This document shows, piece by piece, positions 1 through 28,914 of a DNA stretch of 64,000 nt. The translations under genes were made by a program, and so were the position numbers. The DNA lies in NCBI GenBank assembly GCA_030674185.1, contig JAPXFY010000023.1, forward strand, positions 16,134,686-16,198,685. Direction: 5' to 3'. The number at the start of each line of letters is the position of its first letter. Within the stretch, counting starts at the first letter, position 1. The notes below the pieces were generated by a model. That model was not told the DNA's origin. It was given only the letters and a program-made list of their open reading frames with translations, and searched no databases. This DNA is from Monoplex corrugatus. Taxonomy: Eukaryota > Mollusca > Gastropoda > Littorinimorpha > Ranellidae.

Positions 1-1081
1 TAAACACTTTTGTGTTACAAAAAAAAATCTACTTTTCCATTTTCAATCCCATTTTTCTCTTTAACCCCTCCAAACAAAAGCCCACAGAATGCTCGATTAC
101 TGACAAAATCAAACTTAAGCAGACAAGTCTTTCATTTAAAAAAAACCAAAAAAAAAGAAAAAAAAAACCTGTAGTACTCAGAATATATTGCAAAATAACA
201 TGTGATGCAGGAGCAGTTTGGTCTTTCACACTTGCTCTCATGTTAGGGCGTGGTAATTTCAACATGCCTGGGTCTTTTGAGGATTGAAACATGTAAAATG
301 CTTTGCATATGCTGCCCAGCACACATGATAAATGTTAACAGAAAGGAAGGAGGACAGATTGGGTTTTTTTTAAGCCCACTTGTGCACCACTGTACTGCAT
401 GTTTTAGCCACCTCAGCATTGCATCTTTGTAATATTTTCCAAACGACAGAAGCCGTCTACTGAAAATTACTATGTGGTCTATGAAAGTGTGTGTTGCCAA
501 TTTTGCCAAGTTGTGTAAATGTTTGCCTTCTGATACTAAGGCCTTCCAACACAAACTTTACCTGAACTATCCCAACATTTTGAAGTGGATGTCACGTACA
601 AAAATTTGTTATCAAATAACTGTTTAGCAAGCCAATAGGAGGAGGATGCAATACGATTATATGTTAAGTGCAAGAAGGAAAACAAATAATTCAGTGGTGT
701 TTGCATCTGGAAACAGTAACAGTCTGTGCCTAAAGTTATCTCATATCAAGATGTGTAATTCGGCGTGCCCCTAAGTTGCAACAGATGTAAGACAATCTGT
801 GGTCTTGCTTGTTTGTGGAAAAATAGCTGTAGCAATTAAGTTGTCTGTAGCAATTAAGTTGTCTATTCAAGAAAGCGCATCTGATGTGTACACATGTAGG
901 GCTACACTATGCCAGTCATGGACAGGGGGAGGAGGGGAACAAAAAAAAAAGTTACTAAAAAAAAAAAGTTGCAACAAGATGAATCACAAATGAACAAAAA
1001 TGGACAGGATATGTCTAAAACACTTTGCACAACTACCATGCTGGACTAGAAACTGAAACCGGCATTTTGTTTTCAAATTAC

Positions 1082-1087
1082 TTTATT
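1082..1087 (-). terminator. Candidate distal poly(A) signal AATAAA
   Basis: AATAAA on the gene strand, within GATCAATAAAGT, about 1.1 kb past the hnRNP stop. Which signal is used cannot be decided from sequence. Confidence 0.4.
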
Positions 1088-2006
1088 GATCCAGGACTTG
1101 ACAGCATCACTGAACAGAAGACAACACACGCGATTTTGATCGACTTCTAAAAACATCCACGACACCCCCCCCATATGACATTGCGTAAATAAAAATCGCA
1201 CATAAGATGAAAAAAACACTAAATGAATGATGCAATGTACTGTTCTTTGTGTCAGTTTTTGCCTCTCTCATATTGTAATGTTGGCGAAGAAACAATCACA
1301 AGTGATGTGTAATGTTTGTATCACACAATGAAGAAGGTAGTATCCTGTAGTAGCACTAGCAGACCTAGGTCTACTGGAGGTGGGCAAGTCTTCCTATGAA
1401 GAGAGTGCAGTTATCTCTGGGGGGGATGTCAGCTTGTCACAGACTCCTATAGCTTCTATCTCAAGCTATCTTAGCCTGCCTGCCTCTCTTCTCACTCCTG
1501 TTTCTTCCTCAGCCACTTATTCAACGAGACTGCCTACCTAGATGGATCAGAAGACACCAAGACATCACCTCATTATTTCTGACATGAGAATCAAGATCAC
1601 ATCACTCAATGCACTACATGGTAATAGGCCTACCTAGCACAGTCATCACCTAATATCTGTTACAGCCTACGTAGCTAGTTCAGAAATTCTACAATTTTCT
1701 GCTGCTTACAGACCCACACAATCAATGCCTGCAAAATCACAATGCCTCCTACCCATAAAATCGCTTGTGCAGTAAAAGATTCCTAAAATTCAAATGTTGC
1801 TTATTTCTTTTGATGCCAGTACACAAATGATCATGCTACTGCTTACAATGCACAGACTGGCAAGTTTTAACCAACATATGCCATTATTCCTTAACTACAT
1901 CATTAGAATTTTTTTTTAACCCTTACTGCTGCAGTTCTGATAACTGACTTTCCTAAACACCTACAAAACATTACAATGGGAGAGAAAGTTCCAAGTCCCA
2001 TCCGAC

Positions 2007-2012
2007 TTTATT
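2007..2012 (-). terminator. Candidate proximal poly(A) signal AATAAA
   Basis: TTTATT on the plus strand gives AATAAA on the gene strand, about 180 nt past the hnRNP stop. It would give a short 3' UTR. Confidence 0.35.
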
Positions 2013-2193
2013 CTAATGTAATGTACTACAGCTTCAGCTGTTTTCTTAACTGTGTCGTCTGCCCCCCCCCCCCCCCCCCCCAAGTCAATTATATGTACTT
2101 ATAGCTCAGGTACTCTTGCATTTATGTCCGTGATCAAATGTTTAAAAGTGTTTTGTACTGACCTGAGAGAAGCCAAACTGTCGCACGTGGAAT

Positions 2194-20196
<18,003 letters not shown>

Positions 20197-20199
20197 TTT

Positions 20200-20400
20200 C
20201 AGCTTTTTCCGAACACAATGTCGATCTCACGTCCTTCCCCCTTGATGTCTGATGCTGAAAGAACGCACAAAGCATTGGAACAGTGGATATGTTAATAGTC
20301 ACGTGGTAAAAGCTTACCGTTTCATTGGTTCCTTTTTTTTAGTGGCATTTATGCGCACGCCCAGAGCGCACTACCTATGACGTCATCGCTTGAGAAGCGC
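20200..20400. promoter_or_regulatory. Probable bidirectional promoter / 5' UTR region
   Basis: Upstream of the hnRNP start the minus strand carries a CCAAT box (20328-20324) and a CACGTGAC E-box near 20298-20305. A perfect CRE, TGACGTCA, sits at 20378-20385. The stretch 20341-20420 is richer in G+C and CpG than its surroundings. Transcription start sites are not visible. Confidence 0.4.
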
Positions 20401-20718
20401 GTGCGTGTTCGGAAGGGGAAAGTTGCCGGTTCGTTGATACCGCTCGAGAAAAGAAATCTGAATACAGGAATACCCCAGATTAAAAATGTTGTTCTGTATA
20501 CTTTAGGCAACCCTGCGACTACAGTCATTATAGATGATTTATACAAAAATATCGATGCACTTGAGCGTGACTGTAAGAACTACAGACCAGTCTTCAGGCC
20601 CTCTTCCACTCTTGATCGTGATGTATCAAAAATGAAAGAGAAATCTTTAAAAAACAACAACAACAAAACAACAACAACAACAACAAAAAACACGAAGTTG
20701 TTCTCAAAATCAAGTTAA
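20377..20718 (+). CDS. Possible first exon of an unrecognised divergent gene
   Basis: Open frame directly facing the hnRNP promoter. It starts MTSSLEKRVRVRKGKVAGSL and is rich in Lys/Arg with mixed hydrophobic segments (NVVLYTLGNPATTVIIDDLY) until a (CAA)n run makes it low complexity. I do not recognise a domain. Position in a CpG-richer promoter region and normal composition for about 85 codons are the only support. It could be a chance frame. Confidence 0.25.
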   Translation: MTSSLEKRVRVRKGKVAGSLIPLEKRNLNTGIPQIKNVVLYTLGNPATTVIIDDLYKNIDALERDCKNYRPVFRPSSTLDRDVSKMKEKSLKNNNNKTTTTTTKNTKLFSKSS

Positions 20719-20760
20719 GGAAAGCTACATCTACCTGATTTTAACAACAACAACAACAAT
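20654..20760. repeat. (CAA)n and (AAC)n tracts
   Basis: Runs of AACAACAAC at 20654-20690 and 20743-20759. Confidence 0.85.
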
Positions 20761-21093
20761 ACGTATTGTATGCATATCTGCTAATAAAAAATGGATGTCT
20801 TACATATTTTTGCTTTCCATCTTTTTATAGAATGTTCACTGAAATATCAAGCATTTTCTTTTTATTCGTGTTTCCTGCTCAGATGTTTAATGTAAAGGAT
20901 GACGGGTGTGGTAATCAATTATCATAGTGGTAGTGGTGGTCACTGGTTTTGATATTAGTCTCTGTGTGTATTTGTAGGCTGTTTATTGATTGTAGATAGG
21001 GTCTATCTGTAAGTTTGTCATGATAATTATGTAGACTATGTATGTATGTTTTTTTGTCATGATAATTATGTAGGCTATGTATGTATGTTTCCT

Positions 21094-21345
21094 CTTTGTT
21101 GTTGTTGTTGCTGCTGCTGCTGCTGTTGTTCTTGCTGCTGTTGATATGGGTGTGAATGTAAGTATGTATGTGTATGGGCATCTGGGTACATGCATGTATT
21201 TACTGTTATTTGTTATTTTCATCTCTTACATACTTCAATATTTTGTATTTATTTATTCACCTATTTGCGTATATACTTACTTACTTACTGTTTACTTGCA
21301 TACTTACTTACTTACTTACTCACTTACTTACTTACATACCTATCT
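21094..21345. repeat. (TTG)/(TGC)n and (TACT)n simple repeats
   Basis: GTTGTTGTTGCTGCTGCTG at about 21097-21130 is followed at 21275-21335 by TACTTACTTACT units. The many long frames across them are composition artefacts. Confidence 0.8.
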
Positions 21346-21419
21346 ATTTCCTCTTTTCTTTCCTCGGAAGTGAATGACAGACTGGCGGGCCTATGAGTAA
21401 GAAAATATCTTCACCTAGT

Positions 21420-21765
21420 TGATAGACAACTGAAGATTTGTGCATTGACGGGGGGTGGGGTGGGGGGGGGGGGGGGTCTTTCTGGTATGTGAGACGAGTT
21501 TATACAGAACAGCTAGTTGTGTTGTGATTCAGACCTTTAATTGTTTATTTATTTACTTAATATATATGCTCCTTTTTTCTGAAGATAAGATACACCGATA
21601 CACATGTCATTTACATGTAACCAAAACTCTTCAAATGATAGGCTGATGCAATATTAGTACAAAATATAGACTAGGTAAAACATAGGCCACGTAGGGCCTC
21701 AGGACCTGGCCAGCTCATGGGTAATTATTATTATTATTATGTGCAGACTTAAGGCTTGTTCCGTG
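21420..21765. repeat. Dispersed repeat, copy matching 37688-38165
   Basis: Shares with 37.7-38.2 kb the order: GACAACTGAAG...GCATTGAC, G-run, GTGAGACGAGTTTATACAG, GTTGTGATTCAGACC, GAAGATAAGATACAC and GGGCCTCAGGACCTGGCCAG. The two copies lie on either side of the 16-kb repeat-rich interval and are in the same orientation. Confidence 0.7.
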
Positions 21766-22186
21766 ATCACCATACACATGGCACCTGTGACGTTACTGCA
21801 TATGGAATTCGTTCCGAGCGCGAAGATGTCGTCTTGAGAAACTGAAACTAAAACTAGGGAGGGGGAGGAAAACGGGGGGAGGGTGGTGCCGGAAGGGTAA
21901 AGAGGGACACTTTTATTATTCAATCTTGACAAGGAAAGAAGAAAAAGACAACTGGAAGAAGGAAGGGAAAAACTAACAAATGATGTAATTCACTGTAACT
22001 ATTTAAACAATAAACTGGCTGAAACATAACACAGAACACGTAAATTACAATGAGTTAGGTATAATTAGCTATCCGACTGGACTTTTGGGCATGCAACGCC
22101 ACGTCGTAACCATGGCTGGCGAAATGGCTACCGTGTGGCATTGGGAGTCTGGAGGTGACTGTCTGGAGAGACAATATTTTGTTTTA
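21766..22186. other. No recognised feature
   Basis: Ordinary sequence with short G-rich tracts near 21855-21900. Neither strand has a supported coding region. Confidence 0.35.
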
Positions 22187-22375
22187 GACAGTGTAATCAT
22201 GAAGATAGATGGTGTAAACTAGCAGTCACTGTGACCTTGAAAAAAGCTTCATAAACAGGCATTGAGTGTAATGGTAGACTGTAACATCAGCGAAAACAGA
22301 TTGTAAATATTGTCGGAAGTTTCTGAGAAACTGCTGTTTACACACCTTCCTCGAAAACTGCTGATCTTAGGCACT
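22187..22375. repeat. Dispersed repeat, inverted relative to 26408-26585
   Basis: GTAATCATGAAGATAGATGG, GGTGTAAACTA, AAGCTTCATAAACA, TGTAATGGTAGACT, TTTCTGAGAAA and ACACACCTTCCTCGAAA occur in reverse complement at 26.4-26.6 kb. The two copies bracket a 4-kb repeat-rich interval. Confidence 0.7.
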
Positions 22376-22399
22376 TCCCCCTCCCTCCCCCCTGCCCTT

Positions 22400-23205
22400 G
22401 TGCCCTTGGCCTTTGTGCCTTAACTCTGTGGTGAGACATGTTGCTCTGTCACAGTATGCTCTAACCTTGGTGACTGTGATGACCTTGGTATTTTCATACT
22501 CTTGAACAGCTTGATCATGGCAGCAGCTTTCCATGTTCGCCCGTTGAGTTTTGGATGGAGGGACAGATTGCGAGAGAACATCAATCTTAAGTAGGTCATT
22601 GCATCTACAAATCACAAAACGTGATCACTGATACTGCTACTGGGGTCCTTGCTGACGCTCTGACTCACGGTCTGTATCTTCTTCAGATTGATGATGAGGC
22701 CAAACTCTTGGCAAGCATACATCACGGACCTGGCTAGTCTCTGGAGACCACACTATGTGTGAGACATCACAGCAGCAGCAGCAGTGAAGAGTATCTCCCA
22801 GATCGGGGACCTGGTGCACTTTGTCTTTGCTCTGTGGCATGCAAGTGTGAAGATGGCTTGCCATTGGACCCAATGTGTAGGTACTCTATGATTCGTCATT
22901 AGATGCTCTGAAAAACATAAGACATTATGAGGGAGAAGAAGATCCCGAAGAGCATTAGAGGAAGGACGCAGCCCTGCTTCACTCCACTTCGAATGGGGAA
23001 TGATCCTGAGGATGATCTGTCAAATTACGGTATCCCCTGCATATTGTCATAGAAAGAGAAGATGGGATCCAGCATTTAGCACTGATTCAGCATTGGTCAG
23101 CATCCAATCTTCTCCATGAGTTCGAAGAGGTCTCTTTTACTAATCAGGCCAAAAGCTTTGTTCAGGTCGATGGAGGCAATGCATAAACGCAGCCTCTATT
23201 CCTGG
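22400..23205 (-). mobile_element. Degraded RTE-like LINE reverse transcriptase
   Basis: Minus-strand frames, with several stops and shifts, read SIDLNKAFGLISKRDLFELM, FPIRSGVKQGCVLP, YACQEFGLIINLKKIQTVSQ and NLSLHPKLNGRTWKAAAMIKL. These are RT blocks (the GVKQGCVL motif and the EFGL.I.LKKT block) in the right order. The catalytic (F/Y)ADD block is not intact. It is an old, dead copy. Confidence 0.7.
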
Positions 23206-23545
23206 CCTTTGTCAAGCGTGAATGTAAGATCACAAACAAACAGACACCAAATACAAAAATTAGGAGAGAAAAACTGAAACGTCCCTGCTGCTTTGTCAAA
23301 AATTAGGAGAAAAAGACGTGGACGAAGCAGCAGGGACGTTTCAGTCTTTTTCTCCTAATTTTTGTATTTGTTTCAGTCTCTTCTCCCACCGGACGAAGCA
23401 GCAGGGAAGTTTCAGTCTTTTTCTCCTAATTTTTGTATTTGGTGTTTGCTTGTTTGTGATCTTACGTTCACGCTTGACGATGGCCAGTTGGCCAAAAATG
23501 TGCGCCTGTATTGTCCAGTTATATTAAATACGCATTATGATGGAA
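23206..23545. repeat. Foldback repeat (AGTTGGCC / CCCTGCTGC family), copy 1
   Basis: AAATTAGGAGAAAAAGAC and CAGCAGGGACGTTTCAGTC occur in both orientations around 23320. Outer arms carry CTTTGTCAAGCGTGAATG versus its reverse complement. The same modules recur at 50.95-51.4 and 52.0-52.3 kb. Confidence 0.65.
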
Positions 23546-23589
23546 ACCAGACTGTATAGTACAGAAGAACAAAGCAACAATCACTACAA

Positions 23590-23830
23590 TTGTATATAAT
23601 ATGCTCTCTATAATTTTCCATTGCTTTTATTCTTTCTCCCCATTTATAGCCGTGTGCGTGTGCGTGGGTGTGTGTGTGTGTGTGTGTGTGTGTTGTGTGT
23701 GTGTGTGTGTGTGTTGTGGCGTGCGTGCGTGCGTGTGTGTGTGCGTGCGTGCGTGTGTGTCTTTTTTAGCACTTAGATTTGATTTTATCAAGATTTTGCG
23801 CTATATAAATAAAATATTGTATTGTATAAT
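23590..23830 (+). mobile_element. 3' fragment of the L2-like LINE, with (TG)n inside
   Basis: CTCTATAATTTTCCATTGC, TTTATTCTTTCTCCCCATTTATAGCC, a (TG)n/(TGCG)n tract, then AGATTTGATTTTATCAAGATTTTGCGCTATA. This matches in reverse complement the 3' ends of the two LINE copies at 30602 and 48177. Only the tail is present. Confidence 0.8.
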
Positions 23831-24460
23831 CTATGAGACAAACAAACAACACCTGACGTATCAGTGTCTGTCAGGTGCACCAGTTCCTGTGTTGCCTGTA
23901 ACCTTTGTGGGCTGCCTGTAATGCCGGTATAGTCTACAAGACAATGTTGCCACGATATGGCCTGCATAGTCGGCGTCCCTTAAAACAGCTAATCAACCAG
24001 TTGTCTTGGCAGACAGATATCACTGGTAATTTGATAATCAAGTTGATTCTTCTGCTTCCTCCACGCATATGAACAGGGCTGGATTTTGTTTTCTCTCTTC
24101 AATTTATTGTGTGCAGTCACAATGGACTTTTATTTGATTTGATATGGTTTGATTGTGATTTTATTTTTTGTGTGTGTATGATATGCGAGCTATTATCCTC
24201 TGGAAATTTTTTAAAAGTATGGCGCTACATTTTTGTTTCTTTTTCCTAGATGGAAACACCACGGATAGGCATAATGGGACATGTGCTATTTTCTCAGTAC
24301 TTTTAACATTTAGACATGAACTGGTGAACAATACTTTTTTGCCAGTAAACATTAGATTGATAAATCAATCACCACTGACGCGGGAGACTTGCAAGGTTTT
24401 ATATGTAGGCTACACAAGGAAATATAAATGCTGAAACTGTAGATGTAATAAATCTGATTG
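23831..24460. other. No recognised feature
   Basis: AT-rich sequence without supported coding or repeat structure. Confidence 0.35.
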
Positions 24461-24576
<116 letters not shown>

Positions 24577-24895
24577 CTTTAAATTTTGAAGACATAACAA
24601 CAGTGTCTTTTTTTCGTTTCACTTTCCGTCATAAACACATAAATCATGTTCCGACAAGAAAAGTGTCTGCCTATACCAAAAGCCATCAATTATGTAGTTG
24701 ATAACCCAGACAGTCACGCCATACGGATAGTATTCATGTCTCACATTCATTTCTTTTGTCACATTGGATTTTCCGTGTGAAACTCGGGCTGCTCTCCCCT
24801 TTGAGAGCATATCGCTGCAGTGCAGTGCCACACAATTGTTTTTGGACCAAGTCTTCAGAAAGGCAACAAAGCCAGCTACTTGCCTTCAAGGGGAG

Positions 24896-26318
24896 GGACC
24901 TGGGAAGTCAACCTATCTCTCCAATGTATTGTATCAAGGCAGCCGGGAAATCAACCTATCTCTCCAATGTTTTTATCAAGGCAGCCGGGAAATCAACCTA
25001 TCTCTACAATGTTTTGTATCAAGGCAGCTGGGAAGTCAACCTATCTCTCCAATGTTTTGTATCAAGGCAGCCGGGAAATCAACCTATCTCTCCAATGTTT
25101 TGTACCAGGGCAGCCGGGAAATCAACCTATCTCTACAATGTTTTGTATCCAGGGCAGCCAGGAAATCAACCTATCTCTCCAATGTTTTGTACCAGGGCAG
25201 CCAGGAAATCAACCTATCTCTCCAATGTTTTGTACCAGAGCAGCCGGGAAATCAACCTATCTCTACAATGTTTTGTATCAAGGCAGCAGAAAATCAACCT
25301 ATCTCTCCAATGTTTTGTATCAAGACAGCCAGGAAATCAACCTATCTCTCCAATGTTTTGTATCAAGGCAGCCAGGAAATCAACCTATCTCTCCAATGTT
25401 TTGTATCAACGCAGCCAGGAAATCAACCTATCCCTCCAATGTTTTGTATCAAGGCAGCCAGGAAATCAACCTATCTCTCCAATGTTTTGTACCAGGGCAG
25501 CCAGGAAATCAACCTATCTCTCCAATGTTTTGTATCAAGGCAGCCAGGAAATCAACCTATCTCTCCAATGTTTTGTACTAGGGAGCCAGGAAATCAACCT
25601 ATCCCTCCAATGTTTTGTACCAGGGCAGCTGGGAAATCAACCTATCCCTCCAATGTTTTGTATCCAGGGCAGCCGGGAAATCAACCTATCTCTCCAATGT
25701 TTTGTATCAAGGCAGCCGGGAAGTCAACCTATTCCTCCAATGTTTTGTACCAGGGCAGCCAGGAAATCAACCTATATCGCCAATGTTTTGTATCAAGGCA
25801 GCCGGGAAATCAACCTATCTCTCCAATGTTTTGTATCAAGGCAGCCAGGAAATCAACCTATCTCTCCAATGTTTTGTATCAAGGCAGCCAAGGAAATCAA
25901 CCTATCCCTCCAATGTTTTGTATCAAGGCAGCCAGGAAATCAACCTATCTCTCCAATGTTTTGTATCAAGGTAGCCAGGAAATCAACCTATCTCTCCAAT
26001 GTTTTGTATCAAGGCAGCCAGGAAATCAACCTATCTCTACAATGTTTTGTATCAAGGCAGCCAGGAAATCAACCTATCTCTCCAATGTTTTGTATCAAGG
26101 CAGCCAGGAAATCAACCTATCTCTCCAATGTTTTGTATCAAGGCAGCCAGGAAATCAACCTATCTCTACAATGTTTTGTATCAAGGCAGCCAGGAAATCA
26201 ACCTATCTCTACAATGTTTTGTATCAAGGCAGCCGGGAAAGCAACCTATCTCTCCAATGTTTTGTATCAAGGCAGCCGGGAAATCAACCTATTCCTCCAA
26301 TGTTTTGTACCAGGGCGA
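24896..26318. repeat. 43-bp minisatellite, about 33 copies
   Basis: The unit is CAAGGCAGCCAGGAAATCAACC followed by TATCTCTCCAATGTTTTGTAT, 43 bp. Copies are highly similar, with variants CCAGGG/CAAGGC, GCCGGG/GCCAGG and TCTCTACA/TCTCTCCA. Because 43 is not a multiple of three and the unit lacks stops in this strand, frames of more than 500 codons stay open in two phases. I treat these as artefacts. Single diverged units occur at 48118-48165 and 50688-50735 inside a dispersed element. Confidence 0.95.
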
Positions 26319-26407
26319 AATTCATGGTTGGGTCCGCTGAGGAGTAATGAAAGGATAACGAGTTCAAGGTCACAGGGCAGGTGGAAGAGGGAGAAGAGCT
26401 TAAAATC

Positions 26408-26585
26408 AGCAGCTTTCGAGGAAGGTGTGTGAACATTTTCTCAGAAACTTCTGAATTTTACAATCTGTTTTTTTTTCAGTTGTGATAGTCTACCATTACA
26501 CTCAACGCGTGTTTATGAAGCTTTTTCAAGGTTACAATCTCTGATAGTTTACACCATCTGTCTTCATGATTACACTGTCTGAGAC
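26408..26585. repeat. Dispersed repeat, inverted relative to 22187-22375
   Basis: Reverse-complement partner of the 22.2-kb copy. A shorter third relative (AAATCAGCGTTTGTCAAGAA, GTGTGTGAAC, TCTCAGGAATTTCT) is at about 59650-59705. Confidence 0.7.
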
Positions 26586-26746
26586 AAATTTTCGTCAAAA
26601 ATTCGAGGAATCGATTTCTATAAGGTTAAGAACACGAGTTGTTATAACTAGTTTTGTTCTTCAATATGTGTCCATTGATGTGTAGCGATTTGGCCTCACC
26701 ACATGTACAGCATAACAAAAGTGGTTGTATCTTTCACTTCCTACAG

Positions 26747-26890
26747 AAGCTGAACTGAAGAAATCAATTGAGACATTGAAGAAAAAAGTTCAGTATTACC
26801 GTCGAAAACAACTTTTGATCGTGAATACATATCGAAAAGTGCTTGTTAAAATTTGTAATGAATTTATTCCATGCTCAGAAAAAGAAAAAC
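26747..26890 (+). CDS. Possible exon, coiled-coil-like, unrecognised
   Basis: After an acceptor-like TTCACTTCCTACAG the frame reads AELKKSIETLKKKVQYYRRK and TYRKVLVKICNEF, with a heptad-like hydrophobic spacing. It resembles a short coiled coil such as those found after THAP or other DNA-binding domains, but I cannot assign a family. It runs into an A-rich and (AATAC)n tract without a clear donor. Confidence 0.25.
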
Positions 26891-26982
26891 AAAACAAAAC
26901 AAAATACAGTACAATACAATACAATACGATACAATACGATACAATACGATACGATACGATACGATACGATACAAACCAAAAA
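26885..26982. repeat. (AAAAC)n / (GATAC)n pentanucleotide tract
   Basis: Repeated ACAATACAATACGATACGATAC units. Confidence 0.9.
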
Positions 26983-28014
26983 GATCAACTTCATTTTTTT
27001 TCACCGTGGAATTCCCTTCCTGAAGACAGCCCAGCCGTATGTGACGTATAGAATCATTATTGCATACATAAAAACATGGCGGCTGTTTGCGTCTTCATTT
27101 TGAAGCGAGACGACGAATCACAAAATGATGCTCGTCATGCTGTTTTGAAGAGTCGTTGCACCGTTTGAAGTCGTGAGTGTAAGATCTCGAACATTTTATG
27201 AAAAGCAGACTCTTTTATTTTCATTGTTGAGACGGATGGTGATCTCACTTTGACAAGTTGAGATTGACTGAGTCTCTTGCAACAGGCAGATCTAATCTAT
27301 GCATATGTCTCAAGTTCAGATAAACGTAGATCTAGTTCTATCTTACCTTTCGTGACTATATTAAACTTCATTGAAATTTTGTTACAGCTGGTTGCATGTA
27401 ACACAGCCCATACACGCTATCCAAATCTTTGTTTCGTGCCTTTGTCTAACGCAATTACGAAAACTGAATAAATAAACTCATATGGGCTGTCTTCAGGTCG
27501 TCAAATAATCGAAAGTTGCTTCCCTTGGCTTCGGTACGTGACTGCCGTAGCTGTGGACGCCACGATGCAAACTCAAGCATCGTGACGATCGTTGGCATTA
27601 AAAATATGCAGAAAAGCTCAGTCCAAAGGATAAATAACGATACTGCTTAAAAATTATGGATATGAAAATATTAAATAATCGTGGTCTGCGCACCCGAACA
27701 ATCTTCCTGATAGGCTATCGGCTAAAGTACATGTATATTGGCATCGTGAAGTTTGTTTACGAGACGAGCGCTTACAATGAGGACGAATTCAGAGCGTATA
27801 TTTGTCTGTTTTACTTTGGCAGACTAGGGGAATATGGGCCCAAAGTTGCTTGTGATAATACTGCACATTGGGCTCTTTGGAGTGGTTTCATTTTGCATGT
27901 GTTGAACTGAAAACAACTCCAACAGGTTCATGGTTTTGCCCGGATTGTGCACTACAAAAAGACTAATCACAAGAAGCAGGAAGAGTAATTTGTTGATATG
28001 ACCAGATACCATAG

Positions 28015-28015
<1 letters not shown>
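26983..28015. other. No recognised feature
   Basis: Mixed sequence. An 84-codon frame at 27656-27910 shows no motif or splice support and is left uncalled. Confidence 0.35.
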
Positions 28016-28068
<53 letters not shown>

Positions 28069-28143
28069 CGCGTGCATCTGTGTGTGTGTATGCATGCATG
28101 TGTGTGTACATGGATGTGCATCTGTGTGTTTGTGTTGTGTTGT

Positions 28144-28179
<36 letters not shown>

Positions 28180-28196
28180 CGTGTGTGTGTGTGTTA
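28016..28196. repeat. (TG)n compound microsatellite
   Basis: TG runs at 28018-28066 and 28143-28196 with ATGCATG and GTGTTGTG interruptions between. Confidence 0.95.
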
Positions 28197-28914
28197 GATG
28201 TTTTACATAAACTCACTCTGTATGATTGTTTACATTTGTTTCCAGAACTGCCAGTAAACGACAGTTCAGTGTTATTTTGTGATTGAAGATTATGTTTTGG
28301 TCTTATAACATACATGGGCTGTGCGGAAACATGCTAATAACAGAAAAAAGTAGTACTGGTGCCACTTCTTTTTATGAAACAATGGGACACATGTTAAGAA
28401 TTGCACATGACACTGTCATATTACTCATAATCAAGTACTATTATCTTTTTTTTCAGCATGATTAAACAGTAATTCTAGCTGCTGAGAATTCTTTATTTTC
28501 TGCAAACCATCTCAGTCACATGTTCAACATGAAACTGTAAGCATACTCGGTTTCTTGTTGATTCAGTTTGTAATACTCAGTGGAAGTTGACTTTTTGGAA
28601 AGCAGGAATTTTCACTTCAGCTCCTTGCATGCAACTAGTTCCAATATACCAAAACCTGTCTGCAAAAACAATATCATTTGAGAGGCAGTTGTTTAAATAT
28701 CCCCACTGTTCTCATACGGTTTTTTTTCCGGTAATCCTGTTACCCTGTTGTGTGGATGTACAAGAAATATCTTCCTGTGGTGTTATTGTGTTATCATGGT
28801 TGTAATGTGACCATTGTCAGTGCACATGTGTCTGAGCTAGAAGACCTCTCAAAATATTTCAGTGGGACACACGAGAAGAGATAATAAAAAATATATGAGA
28901 TTAGATGTGTGGGG
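28197..28914. other. No recognised feature
   Basis: AT-rich sequence up to the edge of the satellite block. Confidence 0.35.

Larger units (their letters stand above)
1065..2193 (-). other. hnRNP 3' untranslated region (extent inferred)
   Basis: Sequence downstream of the stop is AT-rich and non-coding on the minus strand, with a poly-C run at 2063-2082. Candidate AATAAA signals lie about 0.2 and 1.1 kb past the stop. Between 1 and 1064 I see no coding evidence, only A-rich and T-rich tracts. Confidence 0.5.

Noticed and set aside
24896..26318. CRISPR-like array of direct repeats
   Set aside because: Units are tandem with no unique spacers between them, the genome is eukaryotic, and no cas genes are present. 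The same reasoning applies to 28.9-37.7, 43.8-47.9 and 63.0-63.6 kb.
24756..26432. Open frames of 558, 527 and 253 codons on the plus strand
   Set aside because: They are the 43-bp minisatellite read in different phases. The unit has no stop, each phase gives unrelated peptides, and no promoter, splice or domain evidence exists.
27656..27910. 84-codon plus-strand frame with mixed composition
   Set aside because: No recognisable motif, no splice or promoter context, and length within chance expectation.
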